Shown piece after piece: positions 1 through 7,663 of a stretch of DNA of 64,000 bases. The translations under genes were made by a program, and so were the position numbers. Source of the stretch: Vibrio neptunius (lineage in GTDB: Bacteria; Pseudomonadota; Gammaproteobacteria; Enterobacterales; Vibrionaceae); assembly GCA_019339365.1 (NCBI GenBank), contig CP079859.1, positions 372,001 through 436,000 of the forward strand, read 5' to 3'. The notes beneath the pieces are model-generated. The model made no database searches and was not told where the DNA came from. It saw only the letters and a program-made list of their open reading frames with translations. Numbering within the stretch: position 1 is the stretch's first letter; every line of letters begins with the position of its first letter.

Positions 1-515
1 TCACAACCACAGGGTTTGGTCTAGAAGACTTCACCGCATGGGGCGCACTGCCAACCACCTTGTTTGCCTTCTTAATGATGGCGGGAGCCTGTTCAGGATC
101 AACCTCTGGCGGAATCAAAGTCTTCCGCTTTCAGATTGCGATGACGCTACTCAACAAACAAATGATGAAGCTTATTCACCCTTCTGGGGTATTTGTTCAG
201 CGTTACAATCATAGGCCGGTGAACGATGACATCGTGCGCTCTGTGGTTGCGTTCGCGTTGATGTTCTTTATCACGATTATTTTTATTGCTGGATGCTTAA
301 GCGCATTGGGACTAGATCCTATTACCAGCATTTCCGGGTCTATCACCGCCGTGGCCAACGTTGGTCCTGGCATGGGTGCAGTGATTGGGCCGACGGGTAA
401 CTTTGCCCCATTACCAGATGCCGCTAAGTGGCTTCTCAGCTTCGGCATGCTGATGGGGCGACTCGAAATCCTCACCTTATTGGTGCTATTTTTCCCGGCT
501 TTCTGGAAACGTTAA
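1..515 (+). CDS. trkH: Trk potassium uptake protein TrkH, C-terminal part
   Basis: This is the membrane-spanning subunit that moves K+ in the Trk system, working with the cytoplasmic NAD-binding TrkA. The frame is open from base 3, so the start lies outside the window; about 171 C-terminal residues remain of a usual 480 or so. Visible family features are the filter-like stretch SGSTSGGIK soon after the window begins, a hydrophobic helix (FALMFFITIIFIAGCLSALG) and the last pore loop region containing NVGPGMG followed by a terminal helix ending FFPAFWKR. The gene stops ten bases before the next one, suggesting co-transcription with the DUF3157 gene. Recognition is by sequence; the missing N-terminus cannot be judged. 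Confidence 0.93.
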   Translation, partial: TTTGFGLEDFTAWGALPTTLFAFLMMAGACSGSTSGGIKVFRFQIAMTLLNKQMMKLIHPSGVFVQRYNHRPVNDDIVRSVVAFALMFFITIIFIAGCLSALGLDPITSISGSITAVANVGPGMGAVIGPTGNFAPLPDAAKWLLSFGMLMGRLEILTLLVLFFPAFWKR

Positions 516-525
516 GGATATAACA

Positions 526-1125
526 ATGAACAAACTTATCGGACTTTTTACCTTGCTAACCAGTTCATTGGTTTTTGCCAGCCAAACTGTCACTCTCGAA
601 GATGGTCGCCAAGTTCAGCTTAACGACGACTTCACTTGGCAATATGTAGTGCCAGTGGAAACAACCAAAACCGATGAAATAGCAGTAGTTAAAGAGACCG
701 TTCAGCCAGCCGTCACCATTCCAATTAAGAAGCCTAAAGTGGCGGCCATTCCGCTGATCGAGAAAGCCGTAGGAACCATAGCTACTGTTGGCAGCGATCG
801 CGCCACCATGCAACTGTCTGACTCAGGTGTGGAAGTGTTATTAGGCGCAGTGAGCTATGAAAATGGTCGGCTGATAATTCCAACTTCAGTCACGAACCAA
901 AGCAGCCAATCAGTGATTTTAGTGGAAATCGAAATTCAGGTCTCGACGACCTCTGGAGACGTGCTGAGCAAAGAGTCAGTCAAAGTGTGGCAATCCATCA
1001 AGCGCATGGCCGACACGTATTTACGCCCTCAACAAGTAGAACAGGGTAAAACGATTGAACTGACGATTGATAAAGCTGAGCAGTATTTAGTAACCGCCAA
1101 AGTCGTTAATCTCGCAACACGTTAG
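526..1125 (+). CDS. DUF3157 family secreted protein
   Basis: This is a 199-residue protein of the vibrio DUF3157 type with no established function. Residues 1-19 form a signal peptide ([19 protein letters not shown]), followed by a short motif [18 protein letters not shown], resembling the opening repeat of small periplasmic proteins. A low-complexity linker rich in Val, Lys and Pro (about residues 45-85) leads to a beta-rich C-terminal half. It starts ten bases after trkH ends, with AAGGATATAACA as ribosome site, so the two probably share a transcript. It overlaps the end of the convergent trhA gene by four bases. The role is unknown. Confidence 0.8.
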   Translation: MNKLIGLFTLLTSSLVFASQTVTLEDGRQVQLNDDFTWQYVVPVETTKTDEIAVVKETVQPAVTIPIKKPKVAAIPLIEKAVGTIATVGSDRATMQLSDSGVEVLLGAVSYENGRLIIPTSVTNQSSQSVILVEIEIQVSTTSGDVLSKESVKVWQSIKRMADTYLRPQQVEQGKTIELTIDKAEQYLVTAKVVNLATR

Positions 1126-1775
1126 ATCGGCTCGACATAGAGATAAATCGCTAGAAAATGACAGGCGCATCCTGCTAAAACAAAGCCATGCCAAATGGCA
1201 TGGTTAAATGGGATGCGCTTAGCGACATAGAAAATCACACCCAGTGAATAAATCACTCCTCCCGCAGCCAGCAAAGTTAACCCACCAACATCCAGATTCA
1301 ACGCCAGTTGATAAATGACCACCAGCGATAGCCAACCCATCAATAAGTAGGTCACAAGCGAAAGCTTTTTAAAGCGATAGACAAATGCCAATTTCATGAT
1401 GATGCCGACCAGAGCGATGCTCCAGATGACGATCATCAAACCAATCGCCAACGGCGTTCTAAGGCTAACGAGCAAAAATGGGGTATAGCTGCCAGCAATC
1501 AGCAAATAAATCGCACAATGATCAAACGTTTTAAGCGCCCGCTTGGCTTTCTGATAAGGAATCGCGTGATACAGAGTGGAAGCAAGAAACAGCACGATCA
1601 TGCTGCCACCGTAGATGCTCATACTGGTAATAGTCAGAGCATCCGCATTGTGATCAACAGCTTTTATCAGCAGCAACACCAAGCCCACAATGCCAAGTAC
1701 CATACCGATACCGTGGGTCAGTGTATTGGCGATTTCTTCTTTGACGCTGTAAGGCGCAGTGTGATTGGTCGACAT
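1122..1775 (-). CDS. trhA: Hemolysin III family membrane protein (TrhA/YqfA)
   Basis: This is a 217-residue polytopic inner-membrane protein of the PAQR/hemolysin III family. Seven hydrophobic segments fill nearly the whole chain after a short cytoplasmic N-terminus. Family signatures visible are [15 protein letters not shown] near residue 10, STLYHAI with the conserved Ser and His near residue 67, and the C-terminal [19 protein letters not shown], whose histidines match the proposed metal site of PAQR proteins. Despite the name, a haemolytic role is not established; members are linked to membrane-lipid homeostasis. It converges on the DUF3157 gene with a four-base overlap. Confidence 0.9.
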   Translation of the reverse strand: MSTNHTAPYSVKEEIANTLTHGIGMVLGIVGLVLLLIKAVDHNADALTITSMSIYGGSMIVLFLASTLYHAIPYQKAKRALKTFDHCAIYLLIAGSYTPFLLVSLRTPLAIGLMIVIWSIALVGIIMKLAFVYRFKKLSLVTYLLMGWLSLVVIYQLALNLDVGGLTLLAAGGVIYSLGVIFYVAKRIPFNHAIWHGFVLAGCACHFLAIYLYVEPI

Positions 1776-1859
1776 AACAAGCTATACTCTGGTGGAATAT
1801 TTACTCCAAAGTATGGCACATTCAGCTTACACTTGTAAGCCCAAAAAGTTAACTTTACG

Positions 1860-2657
1860 TTAAGAGTGACTGTCGAGATACTCCAAAACTTGCTGACCAG
1901 CTTGATCTGCCGGGGTCTCAACAGAGATCGTCATCTGGCGTGTTAACTGCCCGCTTCCTAGCAAGCTCGCTAGCATTCCTCTTGCACCTTCACGATGACG
2001 ATCAATTTCAAACCACATCTGTAATTGATCATCGCTGCGGTACGCCACAATTTCCAGTTCACGCCAGCGACCATGAAAAGGCCCTGTGGTCGGTACAAAT
2101 TCAAACTCCTGAACAAACGGCAATTCAAACCCTTCAACAGCTTCACACTCAACTTGACGGATACGCAAACCCTGCTCTTCCAAAGCAGTAAAAATACCAT
2201 CTAACAAAGGATCTGGGCGTACCGTAAGAATATCAGTGTCACTAGGATCCTTAGCTAAAGCGATATTCAGCCCTGTTTCCAACCACACTTTAGATTCGCC
2301 AATGGTGACTGGGGCATTCCACGGCACATCCAGCTCCACTTCAAAATCACGCGTTTCACCAGGCTCAATGGTAAATGCATACGGCAAGGTCCAATGAGCT
2401 AAGGTATAACTGGTCGGCATACGGCGCATATGACCGCTGTTGTGCCTATCTCTATCTTGATTGGCTGGTACTTCTTTGATGTAGCGGCAATAAAGCTTCA
2501 TCTCAATATTATCAATTTCCTGAGCCGTCGAACCGCCATAGACATGAATCGTCACATTGACCTTTTCACCCGGGTACAGCACTTCCTGCTGCAGAACGGA
2601 ATCGACTTTTGCCGAACCGATACCAAAACTCGCGAGGGTTTTCTTAAAAAACGACAT
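1860..2657 (-). CDS. spo0M: Spo0M-type sporulation-control family protein
   Basis: This is a 265-residue arrestin-like protein of the Spo0M family, found in many non-sporulating bacteria; its role in vibrios is not known. The N-terminus MSFFKKTLASFGIGSAKVD and the beta-rich segment YPGEKVNVTIHVYGG (about 31-45) match the family, and IEPGETRDFEVELDVPWNAPVT (near 116) is its typical second arrestin-like repeat. The start is the ATG at 2657: a strong AAGGAGG lies eight bases upstream. The in-frame GTG at 2663 falls inside that ribosome site, so it was not used. It has its own promoter region upstream and no close operon partner. Confidence 0.85.
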   Translation of the reverse strand: MSFFKKTLASFGIGSAKVDSVLQQEVLYPGEKVNVTIHVYGGSTAQEIDNIEMKLYCRYIKEVPANQDRDRHNSGHMRRMPTSYTLAHWTLPYAFTIEPGETRDFEVELDVPWNAPVTIGESKVWLETGLNIALAKDPSDTDILTVRPDPLLDGIFTALEEQGLRIRQVECEAVEGFELPFVQEFEFVPTTGPFHGRWRELEIVAYRSDDQLQMWFEIDRHREGARGMLASLLGSGQLTRQMTISVETPADQAGQQVLEYLDSHS

Positions 2658-2849
2658 ACACACCTCCTTGGTAAAGCGCAGCCATCAATATAATCACACA
2701 GTATCATACTAATCCGCACACTTGTCTCACTGCTACTACGTCTCTCACATAATTGTAGTGAGAGGGAACAAACACGATCGATTAGATATCGATCAATTGA
2801 TCGGATGATGCTAATCTGATCTCTGATATGCATATTTCATATCATTATT

Positions 2850-2926
2850 CCTGATTAGCTATTTGGATTGGCGTGAGCCAAAAGAGCCATGCTTCAGTAA
2901 TGAGGCGCAACTCATAACTAATCAGG
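2850..2926 (+). other. Candidate structured RNA element (nested inverted repeats)
   Basis: Bases 2850-2862 and 2914-2926 form a 13-base inverted repeat with one mismatch (CCTGATTAG core). Inside it sits a perfect five-pair hairpin TTGGC-GTGA-GCCAA at 2868-2881 and a weaker pairing around 2885-2907. Nested stems of this kind suggest a folded RNA or an extended operator. It lies in the 600-base gap between spo0M and yihD, 44 bases upstream of a 55-codon ORF that ends at a terminator. I do not recognise a known riboswitch class. The strand is inferred from the downstream ORF. Confidence 0.35.
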
Positions 2927-2969
2927 CCATAAGTTCGGCAATGGATGTGTCTGACAGTTAGGTTAATCA

Positions 2970-3137
2970 ATGCGCCCAACAGCAGTCAGGTGTACGTCGC
3001 ACACAAACCGTGCGATGCGTCGTCGTGGTGGCTTTGTCACTACTCCAGCGGCAACAAAACTCGCGCCCGGAATGACTTTAGTGGAAAAGACGGCTTTACT
3101 AGCGTCGGCTTCAGCCAAAGTCACTAAGGCGGCATAG
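2970..3137 (+). CDS. Possible 55-residue small basic protein
   Basis: This ORF starts at ATG 2970 and stops three bases before a strong terminator. The product begins MRPTAVRCTSHTNRAMRRRG and continues with GGFVTTPAATKLAPGMTLVE; it is strongly basic at the N-terminus and Ala/Lys-rich at the C-terminus, with no membrane segment. The exact abutment with the terminator suggests a real transcript, either a short mRNA or a small RNA in which the ORF is incidental. No good ribosome site is visible (TAGGTTAATCA). The family is not recognised. Confidence 0.35.
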   Translation: MRPTAVRCTSHTNRAMRRRGGFVTTPAATKLAPGMTLVEKTALLASASAKVTKAA

Positions 3138-3139
3138 GC

Positions 3140-3167
3140 AAAAAGCGCAGTCTCCACTGCGCTTTTT
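3140..3167 (+). terminator. Rho-independent terminator
   Basis: A perfect stem AAAAAGCGCAGT / ACTGCGCTTTTT closes on a CTCC loop and is followed by a T-rich tail. It sits directly after the 55-codon ORF and before the yihD promoter region. The A-tract on the other side would allow it to work in both directions. Confidence 0.85.
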
Positions 3168-3257
3168 CTTTTCTCACTCTCCTCTGAGCCCATGGTATTG
3201 GCCTGCCTGATTTGATACCTTAGCCACATACCAACATAGAAAGTGTGGAGAAAGCCG

Positions 3258-3523
3258 ATGAAGTGCCATCGTATTGAAGAGCTAATCGAACTACTTGAGC
3301 CTGAATGGCAAAAAGATCAGCACATGAACCTGCTGCAGTTTATTGTCAAGCTAACACAAGAAGCTGGTTACCAAGGTCAACTTGAAGATCTCACCGACGA
3401 TGTGCTTATCTACCATCTCAAAATGCGCAATAGCAATAAAGATGAAATGATTCCGGGGTTGAAAAAGATCAGGAAGACGATTTTAAAACCGCGATCCTTC
3501 GTGCTCGAGGCATCATCGAGTGA
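3258..3523 (+). CDS. yihD: YihD family protein (DUF1040), frame broken by a one-base deletion
   Basis: This is a small cytoplasmic protein of the YihD family, function unknown. The start is ATG 3258 behind GGAGA; the upstream GTG at 3243 would add residues absent from relatives. The first 70 residues ([20 protein letters not shown] to [18 protein letters not shown]) match E. coli YihD. After the A5 run at 3462-3466 the annotated frame diverges, while the next frame continues [18 protein letters not shown] and stops at 3523. One extra A restores an 88-residue protein, the normal family length. This fits the pattern of homopolymer errors across the window. Confidence 0.85.
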
Positions 3524-3539
3524 TCAGGCTGAAGCCAGA

Positions 3540-3562
3540 GCGACCACAAGGTCGCTTTTTTT
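3540..3562 (+). terminator. Terminator of yihD
   Basis: GCGACC-ACAA-GGTCGC is followed by seven T residues, 16 bases after the corrected yihD stop. The position supports the corrected rather than the shifted reading frame, because the shifted frame would run through the hairpin. Confidence 0.85.
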
Positions 3563-3774
3563 ATACCCAAATCATTTAAGTGAGTAAAACTGTTAGGCAT
3601 TTTTTTTATAAAACTGTACTGATCTTTGTTGTTAAAGGTTGATAGTCTTAAAGAAATAAAAAAATGATTGCGTATATAATCTCTGTCCATAAGAAAATAC
3701 TAAAATATTAAAGAGCACAGTCGATAGAGCGGGATCGCTAAGAAATCTCGCCTTTAGCCCAAGAAGGAAGCGTA

Positions 3775-5193
3775 ATGAGTCAGGACAAAATTGAGATCAA
3801 AGACGTGACTCCAAAAACCTTTAATCCCAAGACGCACAAAAACACTGGGGACAGGTTTAACCCGAGCAATCGCATCTACGTGCGTGAAAGTAAGGGCACA
3901 TTTCAGCAGTTACGTCGATATGGAGGCTGGTTGCTACTGGTTCTCTTCGCTATGGTGCCTTGGATTCCTTACGGGGAACGTCAAGCTGTACTATTAGACC
4001 TTGGTCATCAGCAGTTTAACTTCTTTGGTACCACACTTTACCCACAAGATCTGACCTTGCTGGCATTGCTGTTCATGATTTCTGCTTTCGGTCTGTTCTT
4101 TCTCACCACCTTCTTAGGTCGCGTGTGGTGTGGCTATTTGTGTCCACAAACCGTCTGGACCTTCATGTACATCTGGTTTGAAGAGAAACTGGAAGGCAGC
4201 GCCAACAAACGCCGCAAACAAGACTCAGGCAAGCTGACCGCTAACCTTGCAATGCGTAAAGGGCTAAAGCACCTTGCGTGGTGGGCCATTGCACTCGCAA
4301 CAGGTTTCACCTTTACTGGGTACTTTGTCCCAGTGAAAGATCTTGTACTTGGTTTCTTCACCCTTAACGCGGATTTCTGGCCTGTGTTCTGGGTGCTGTT
4401 CTTTGCAGGCTGTACCTACGCGAATGCAGGCTGGATGCGCTCGATTATGTGTGTTCACATGTGTCCGTATGCACGCTTCCAGTCAGCCATGTTTGATAAA
4501 GATACCTTCATCGTTGGCTACGATACAAAACGAGGCGAATCTCGTGGTGCTCGCTCACGTAAAGCCGATCCAAAAGCGCTGGGGTTAGGTGACTGTATCG
4601 ACTGTAACCTATGTGTACAGGTATGCCCGACCGGCATCGATATTCGCGATGGTCTGCAATATGAGTGTATTAACTGTGGCGCCTGTATTGATGCCTGTGA
4701 CAATACTATGGATAGGATGGGCTATGACAAAGGCCTGATCAGCTACACTACAGAGCATCGTTTATCAGGCAAAAATACCAAAGTCATGCGCCCTAAACTA
4801 CTTGGCTATGGCGCAGTATTGCTAATCATGATAGGCCTGTTCTTCGCTCAAGTCGCGGCCGTTGATCCAGCAGGCCTTAGCGTACTGCGTGATCGTAATC
4901 AGTTATTCCGCATTAACAGCTCCGGCGAAGTGGAAAATACTTACACATTGAAAATCATCAACAAAACTCAACAAAGCCAAGAATATAAATTGGATGTGTT
5001 AGGGCTCACTGATGTTTCTTGGTACGGCAAACAAACCATCAACGTTGCACCGGGCGAAGTGTACAATCTGCCAATGAGCTTAGGTGTCAATCCAGATATT
5101 CTCAGCTCTCCTGTTGCGACAATTCAGTTTATACTGTCCGATAGCGAAGACTTTACGATTGAAGTAGAAAGTCGCTTTATTAAAAAGCTTTAG
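3775..5193 (+). CDS. ccoG: Cytochrome c oxidase accessory protein CcoG (FixG/RdxA)
   Basis: This is a 472-residue membrane-bound iron-sulfur protein needed for assembly of cbb3-type cytochrome oxidase, where it is linked to copper reduction for the binuclear centre. After a hydrophilic N-terminus there are membrane segments near residues 50-66, 88-112, 165-185 and 200-215, a motif GRVWCGYLCP near 115-124, and two 4Fe-4S clusters with cysteines at 274, 277, 280, 284 and 298, 301, 304, 308. Another segment (about 342-362) leads to an extracytoplasmic immunoglobulin-like C-terminal domain. The ribosome site AAGGAAG is clear. The cco operon itself is not in the window. Its terminator is the insertion point of the following islet. 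Confidence 0.95.
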   Translation: MSQDKIEIKDVTPKTFNPKTHKNTGDRFNPSNRIYVRESKGTFQQLRRYGGWLLLVLFAMVPWIPYGERQAVLLDLGHQQFNFFGTTLYPQDLTLLALLFMISAFGLFFLTTFLGRVWCGYLCPQTVWTFMYIWFEEKLEGSANKRRKQDSGKLTANLAMRKGLKHLAWWAIALATGFTFTGYFVPVKDLVLGFFTLNADFWPVFWVLFFAGCTYANAGWMRSIMCVHMCPYARFQSAMFDKDTFIVGYDTKRGESRGARSRKADPKALGLGDCIDCNLCVQVCPTGIDIRDGLQYECINCGACIDACDNTMDRMGYDKGLISYTTEHRLSGKNTKVMRPKLLGYGAVLLIMIGLFFAQVAAVDPAGLSVLRDRNQLFRINSSGEVENTYTLKIINKTQQSQEYKLDVLGLTDVSWYGKQTINVAPGEVYNLPMSLGVNPDILSSPVATIQFILSDSEDFTIEVESRFIKKL

Positions 5194-5217
5194 CGGCTGC
5201 CTCTACCTAAAATATGG

Positions 5218-5244
5218 AAAAGGGCTCAGCAATGAGCCCTTTTT
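5218..5244 (+). terminator. Terminator of ccoG, containing the left islet repeat
   Basis: AAAAGGGCTCA-GCAA-TGAGCCCTTTTT is an intact stem with T-tract, 25 bases after the ccoG stop. Bases 5224-5247 recur at 8320-8343, at the far end of the islet. Confidence 0.9.
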
Positions 5245-5247
5245 ATT
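5224..5247 (+). repeat. Left direct repeat (candidate attL)
   Basis: This 24-base sequence is identical to 8320-8343 and forms most of the ccoG terminator hairpin. The left copy keeps the full seven-pair stem, because the preceding GG is present. Confidence 0.85.
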
Positions 5248-5269
5248 AAAACTAAGCAATTGATTTAAA

Positions 5270-5767
5270 ATGATAAAAAACGAAGATCGACCACAAAATG
5301 ACCTCAATGAAGATTCATTAGAGAGGATGGACGAAAGCGGCTTGAAAGATGACTATTTAAAGAAGATACGAAGTCAATTTAAGCTTTGGGAAAGTTTTTT
5401 AAACAATGCTATAGGAGTGCTAGCCTTCACTCTTGGACTCGCTTCCTTAGGCACACCTATCCCTTGCATTAGCGCTATTTTGTCTCTATTTGTTGTTTTT
5501 TTCATATGGTGGCAAGGCCAGTCTCTCTTCCCCAAAGAAGTTACTCGCCTAAGAAAAATGGCAAAGAAAGACTATAAATCTAAAGTCATATTGTCCGGTG
5601 TAATGACCGAGCAACTTAGCTGGCTCAAAACAGTTACTAGATATCCAATGTATTTGTTGGGTTTTTTGTTTTTAATACTAGTGGCCGTAAGTCCATTTAT
5701 AGAAAAGGTCCTTATATTTAATGGACACAATATCGATATATTCTCTAAATATTTTGGTCTAACTTGA
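5270..5767 (+). CDS. Membrane protein of unknown function, islet cargo
   Basis: This 165-residue protein is not recognised. It has an acidic N-terminal 45 residues, two adjacent membrane segments (about 47-63 and 64-84, containing FVVFFIWWQGQ), a basic cytoplasmic stretch with KEVTRLRKMAKKDYKSK (about 89-105), and a third segment near 128-150. It begins 23 bases past the left repeat with only a poor ribosome site, and ends 54 bases before the candidate effector, so the genes may be co-transcribed. In toxin clusters such small multi-pass proteins are often immunity proteins, but nothing in the sequence proves that. Low GC and rare codons suggest transfer. Confidence 0.65.
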   Translation: MIKNEDRPQNDLNEDSLERMDESGLKDDYLKKIRSQFKLWESFLNNAIGVLAFTLGLASLGTPIPCISAILSLFVVFFIWWQGQSLFPKEVTRLRKMAKKDYKSKVILSGVMTEQLSWLKTVTRYPMYLLGFLFLILVAVSPFIEKVLIFNGHNIDIFSKYFGLT

Positions 5768-5820
5768 CGCCTGTGCTGTTGAAGCTAATAGCTTTAGCAC
5801 CTGATACAAAGAGATAAAAA

Positions 5821-6846
5821 ATGCATAAGCCCGAATATCCATTCCCACCCCCAACGTCAGCCTATTGGAAAAGTCACAGTACCTCAATGAGCTATGATGA
5901 GGCCGCCTCTCAATATGAAGCCCAACAAGGTGTTGACAAAAAAATGCAGCGTAACCCAGTAAAATCACCGGCGACTCAAGCTCTGGAAGCAAATAGAATA
6001 AACCGTGCTTCTGCGCTACCTAATACTGTGCCGACTGTACCTATGCCACCGTCAACCCAACAAACGGCTTTTGCAGAAACGCAATCGAGTATGGCTTGGC
6101 CCCCATATAACCCTTTGGCTCCTGAAGGAGAAAAAGATCTCACTGACAAACTAAAAGAAACACTTGAACGTAATCATATTCAAGTTCAGGTTATGACTCT
6201 TTGGGATGCAATGGTTTATACAGTGAATAACTGGACAGCCATGACAGAAGATGGAAAAACTTTTGGTGCTGATGTGTTACAGAACATCAATAAGATAAAA
6301 GGCTATCTAGATAAAGGAACAGCCATAATCAATGCCGTTTTCCTTGCTAAAGCATTGGGAGGTCTAGGAATAGTCGCCAAAGAAACCACAACCAAAAATG
6401 GTAAAGCTGCCATCGTTATATCAAGTGTATGGAATGACAGTAAAATGCACTATGCAACTGTCAATGGCATCAATATCAAGAAAAATCATCCTTATCCAAT
6501 GGATAATCCGAAAATCCAACAATTGGGGTTCGCTAAAAACACGAAAATTCGCGGTGCTATTAAAGCTGGAGTGTTAACAATTATAATCAGCGCAGCATTG
6601 GCTACAGAGCAACTTATTAACAATGATGAATATCATATGGTCGATTGGTATGGTTCAATGGGGACAGACTTGCTCAAAATTGGAATCACTAGTGTACTAA
6701 CCCTTTTGTTTGTTCCTTCCAGTGTACCAATCATCATAGGTGTAGCAATTGCTATAGGCATAGCGGTAACTGTTGATTTTTTATTTGCTCAATTCGAAGT
6801 TCAAGACAAGATTACTGAGGAGTTGAAAGTTGCCACAGAAGTATAG
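5821..6846 (+). CDS. Candidate membrane-targeting T6SS effector (Tme-like)
   Basis: This is a 341-residue protein with no signal peptide. Residues 1-100 are Pro-, Gln- and Ser-rich (PFPPPTSAYW, PTVPMPPSTQ). A helical region follows (about 105-185, with GTAIINAVFLAKALGGLG). Next is a conserved-looking block near 186-240 (AKETTTKNGKAAIVISSVWN, then HPYPMDNP). The C-terminal third is hydrophobic, with segments about 244-262, 283-299 and 300-323 around the motif DEYHMVDWYGSMG. A cytosolic N-terminus joined to a membrane-inserting C-terminus, followed by a small membrane protein, resembles vibrio T6SS effectors of the Tme type, which permeabilise membranes. That assignment is from memory of the architecture, not a search. 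The ribosome site is AAAGAGA. No T6SS genes are in the window. Confidence 0.6.
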   Translation: MHKPEYPFPPPTSAYWKSHSTSMSYDEAASQYEAQQGVDKKMQRNPVKSPATQALEANRINRASALPNTVPTVPMPPSTQQTAFAETQSSMAWPPYNPLAPEGEKDLTDKLKETLERNHIQVQVMTLWDAMVYTVNNWTAMTEDGKTFGADVLQNINKIKGYLDKGTAIINAVFLAKALGGLGIVAKETTTKNGKAAIVISSVWNDSKMHYATVNGINIKKNHPYPMDNPKIQQLGFAKNTKIRGAIKAGVLTIIISAALATEQLINNDEYHMVDWYGSMGTDLLKIGITSVLTLLFVPSSVPIIIGVAIAIGIAVTVDFLFAQFEVQDKITEELKVATEV

Positions 6847-6856
6847 ATACATATCT

Positions 6857-7268
6857 ATGACACTTGGTTTTTTTTGTTACTTGCTTTTTTGCATACGCTG
6901 TATATGACTTCGTAATTATGGACCTCGCGTTAAGCATACGTGGCCAAGTGCCCAAAGTTACAGTCAGTTATAGCGATGGAATGGTTATCGTAGTAACACT
7001 ATTCTTGTTTGCGTATACGATCCCCTTTTTATTACTTAATCGGAAACGAATGAGAGCCCCGCTTGAGTTATGGGAAATATACTGTCAAAGAACGATAGTT
7101 ATCATAAGTGTTGTTGCACTTTGCTTGATGGCATTAGTTGGCTTTGCTTTCAAAGATTTCGAGATCGGCCTTTTAGAATCAGCGGGGTATGAGTACAGCC
7201 ATACAAAAGAGAACCACCGCTCCTTTGGCTTTGATAGCGACGTATATATATTGGCTGAAAAAAATTAA
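6857..7268 (+). CDS. Small membrane protein, candidate immunity partner
   Basis: This is a roughly 134-residue protein with three membrane segments (about 1-22, 38-58 and 75-97) and a 35-residue polar tail ending GYEYSHTKENHRSFGFDSDV and YILAEKN. It starts within 20 bases of the putative effector stop, as expected for an immunity gene. Two starts are possible. TTG 6864 is in frame. ATG 6857 comes into frame only if the T8 run at 6868-6875 is really T7, which is plausible given the homopolymer errors elsewhere. Three segments plus a GY-containing tail recall DUF1240-type proteins found beside toxins, but I am unsure of that. Confidence 0.6.
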
Positions 7269-7282
7269 AGGTTTAGATTTAA

Positions 7283-7310
7283 AAGCCCGCTCTCAAAGCG
7301 GGCTTCTTCT
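7283..7310 (+). terminator. Terminator after the toxin/immunity genes
   Basis: AAGCCCGCT-CTCAA-AGCGGGCTT is followed by a T-rich tail, 15 bases after the stop of the candidate immunity gene. It separates this unit from the minus-strand phage-like genes, whose last stop codon (7311-7313) abuts it. Confidence 0.85.
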
Positions 7311-7430
7311 TTAAAACACTTTCGTTTCCAGTCGTATAATGCGCTCATTGTGCCGCCAAAATATAGCGACAATAAGCAACATAGATGGGGAAAGTCCCAT
7401 TGAAGTTAGATATTGCATCAGCTCGACCAT
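7311..7430 (-). CDS. 39-residue single-pass membrane protein, phage-like
   Basis: This tiny ORF runs from ATG 7430 to TAA at 7311. The product MVELMQYLTSMGLSPSMLLI continues VAIFWRHNERIIRLETKVF: one hydrophobic segment (about 14-25) then a charged tail. Its ATG follows the stop of the upstream 73-residue gene by only two bases (TAGAGATG), which is strong evidence for translational coupling and for a real gene. Charged tails of the form RHNERIIRLE are common in small phage membrane proteins encoded beside holins. Function is unproven; a lysis accessory role is a guess. Confidence 0.55.
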   Translation of the reverse strand: MVELMQYLTSMGLSPSMLLIVAIFWRHNERIIRLETKVF

Positions 7431-7432
7431 CT

Positions 7433-7654
7433 CTAGATGAACTCATTGCGGAAGGTTTCCCATAGCCCCATCGCTACCGGAATAGCTGTGCCGATGATAC
7501 CGCCGTATTGCACTCCTTCTGCCGTGATACTCGCTGTGATCAGTTCAGGGTGACCAGCCGCCAGAGCGACACCCGCACCCAGCAAAGCAATCCCCTTTTT
7601 CGTGGACGGTTGGTCTAAGTCGATATTTAACGTGTTCTTTAATAGTGCTTTCAT
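7433..7654 (-). CDS. 73-residue two-segment membrane protein, holin-like
   Basis: The product begins MKALLKNTLNIDLDQPSTKK and then has two hydrophobic stretches, roughly residues 20-34 (GIALLGAGVALAAG) and 48-63 (VQYGGIIGTAIPVAMG), with a short charged end. Size, a Lys-rich amphipathic start and the two-segment pattern resemble small holins or coat-like proteins of phages, but I do not recognise the family. It is the first gene of a two-gene minus-strand unit with the 39-residue protein. Its start codon lies at the point where the integrase remnant loses homology, so this pair seems to have replaced the 5' end of that gene. Confidence 0.55.
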   Translation of the reverse strand: MKALLKNTLNIDLDQPSTKKGIALLGAGVALAAGHPELITASITAEGVQYGGIIGTAIPVAMGLWETFRNEFI

Positions 7655-7663
7655 AACAGTTGC

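Noticed and set aside
2963..3229. Minus-strand ORF of 88 codons across the spo0M-yihD gap
   Set aside because: It reads through the terminator at 3140-3167, has no ribosome site and lies opposite the 55-codon ORF; it looks like chance.
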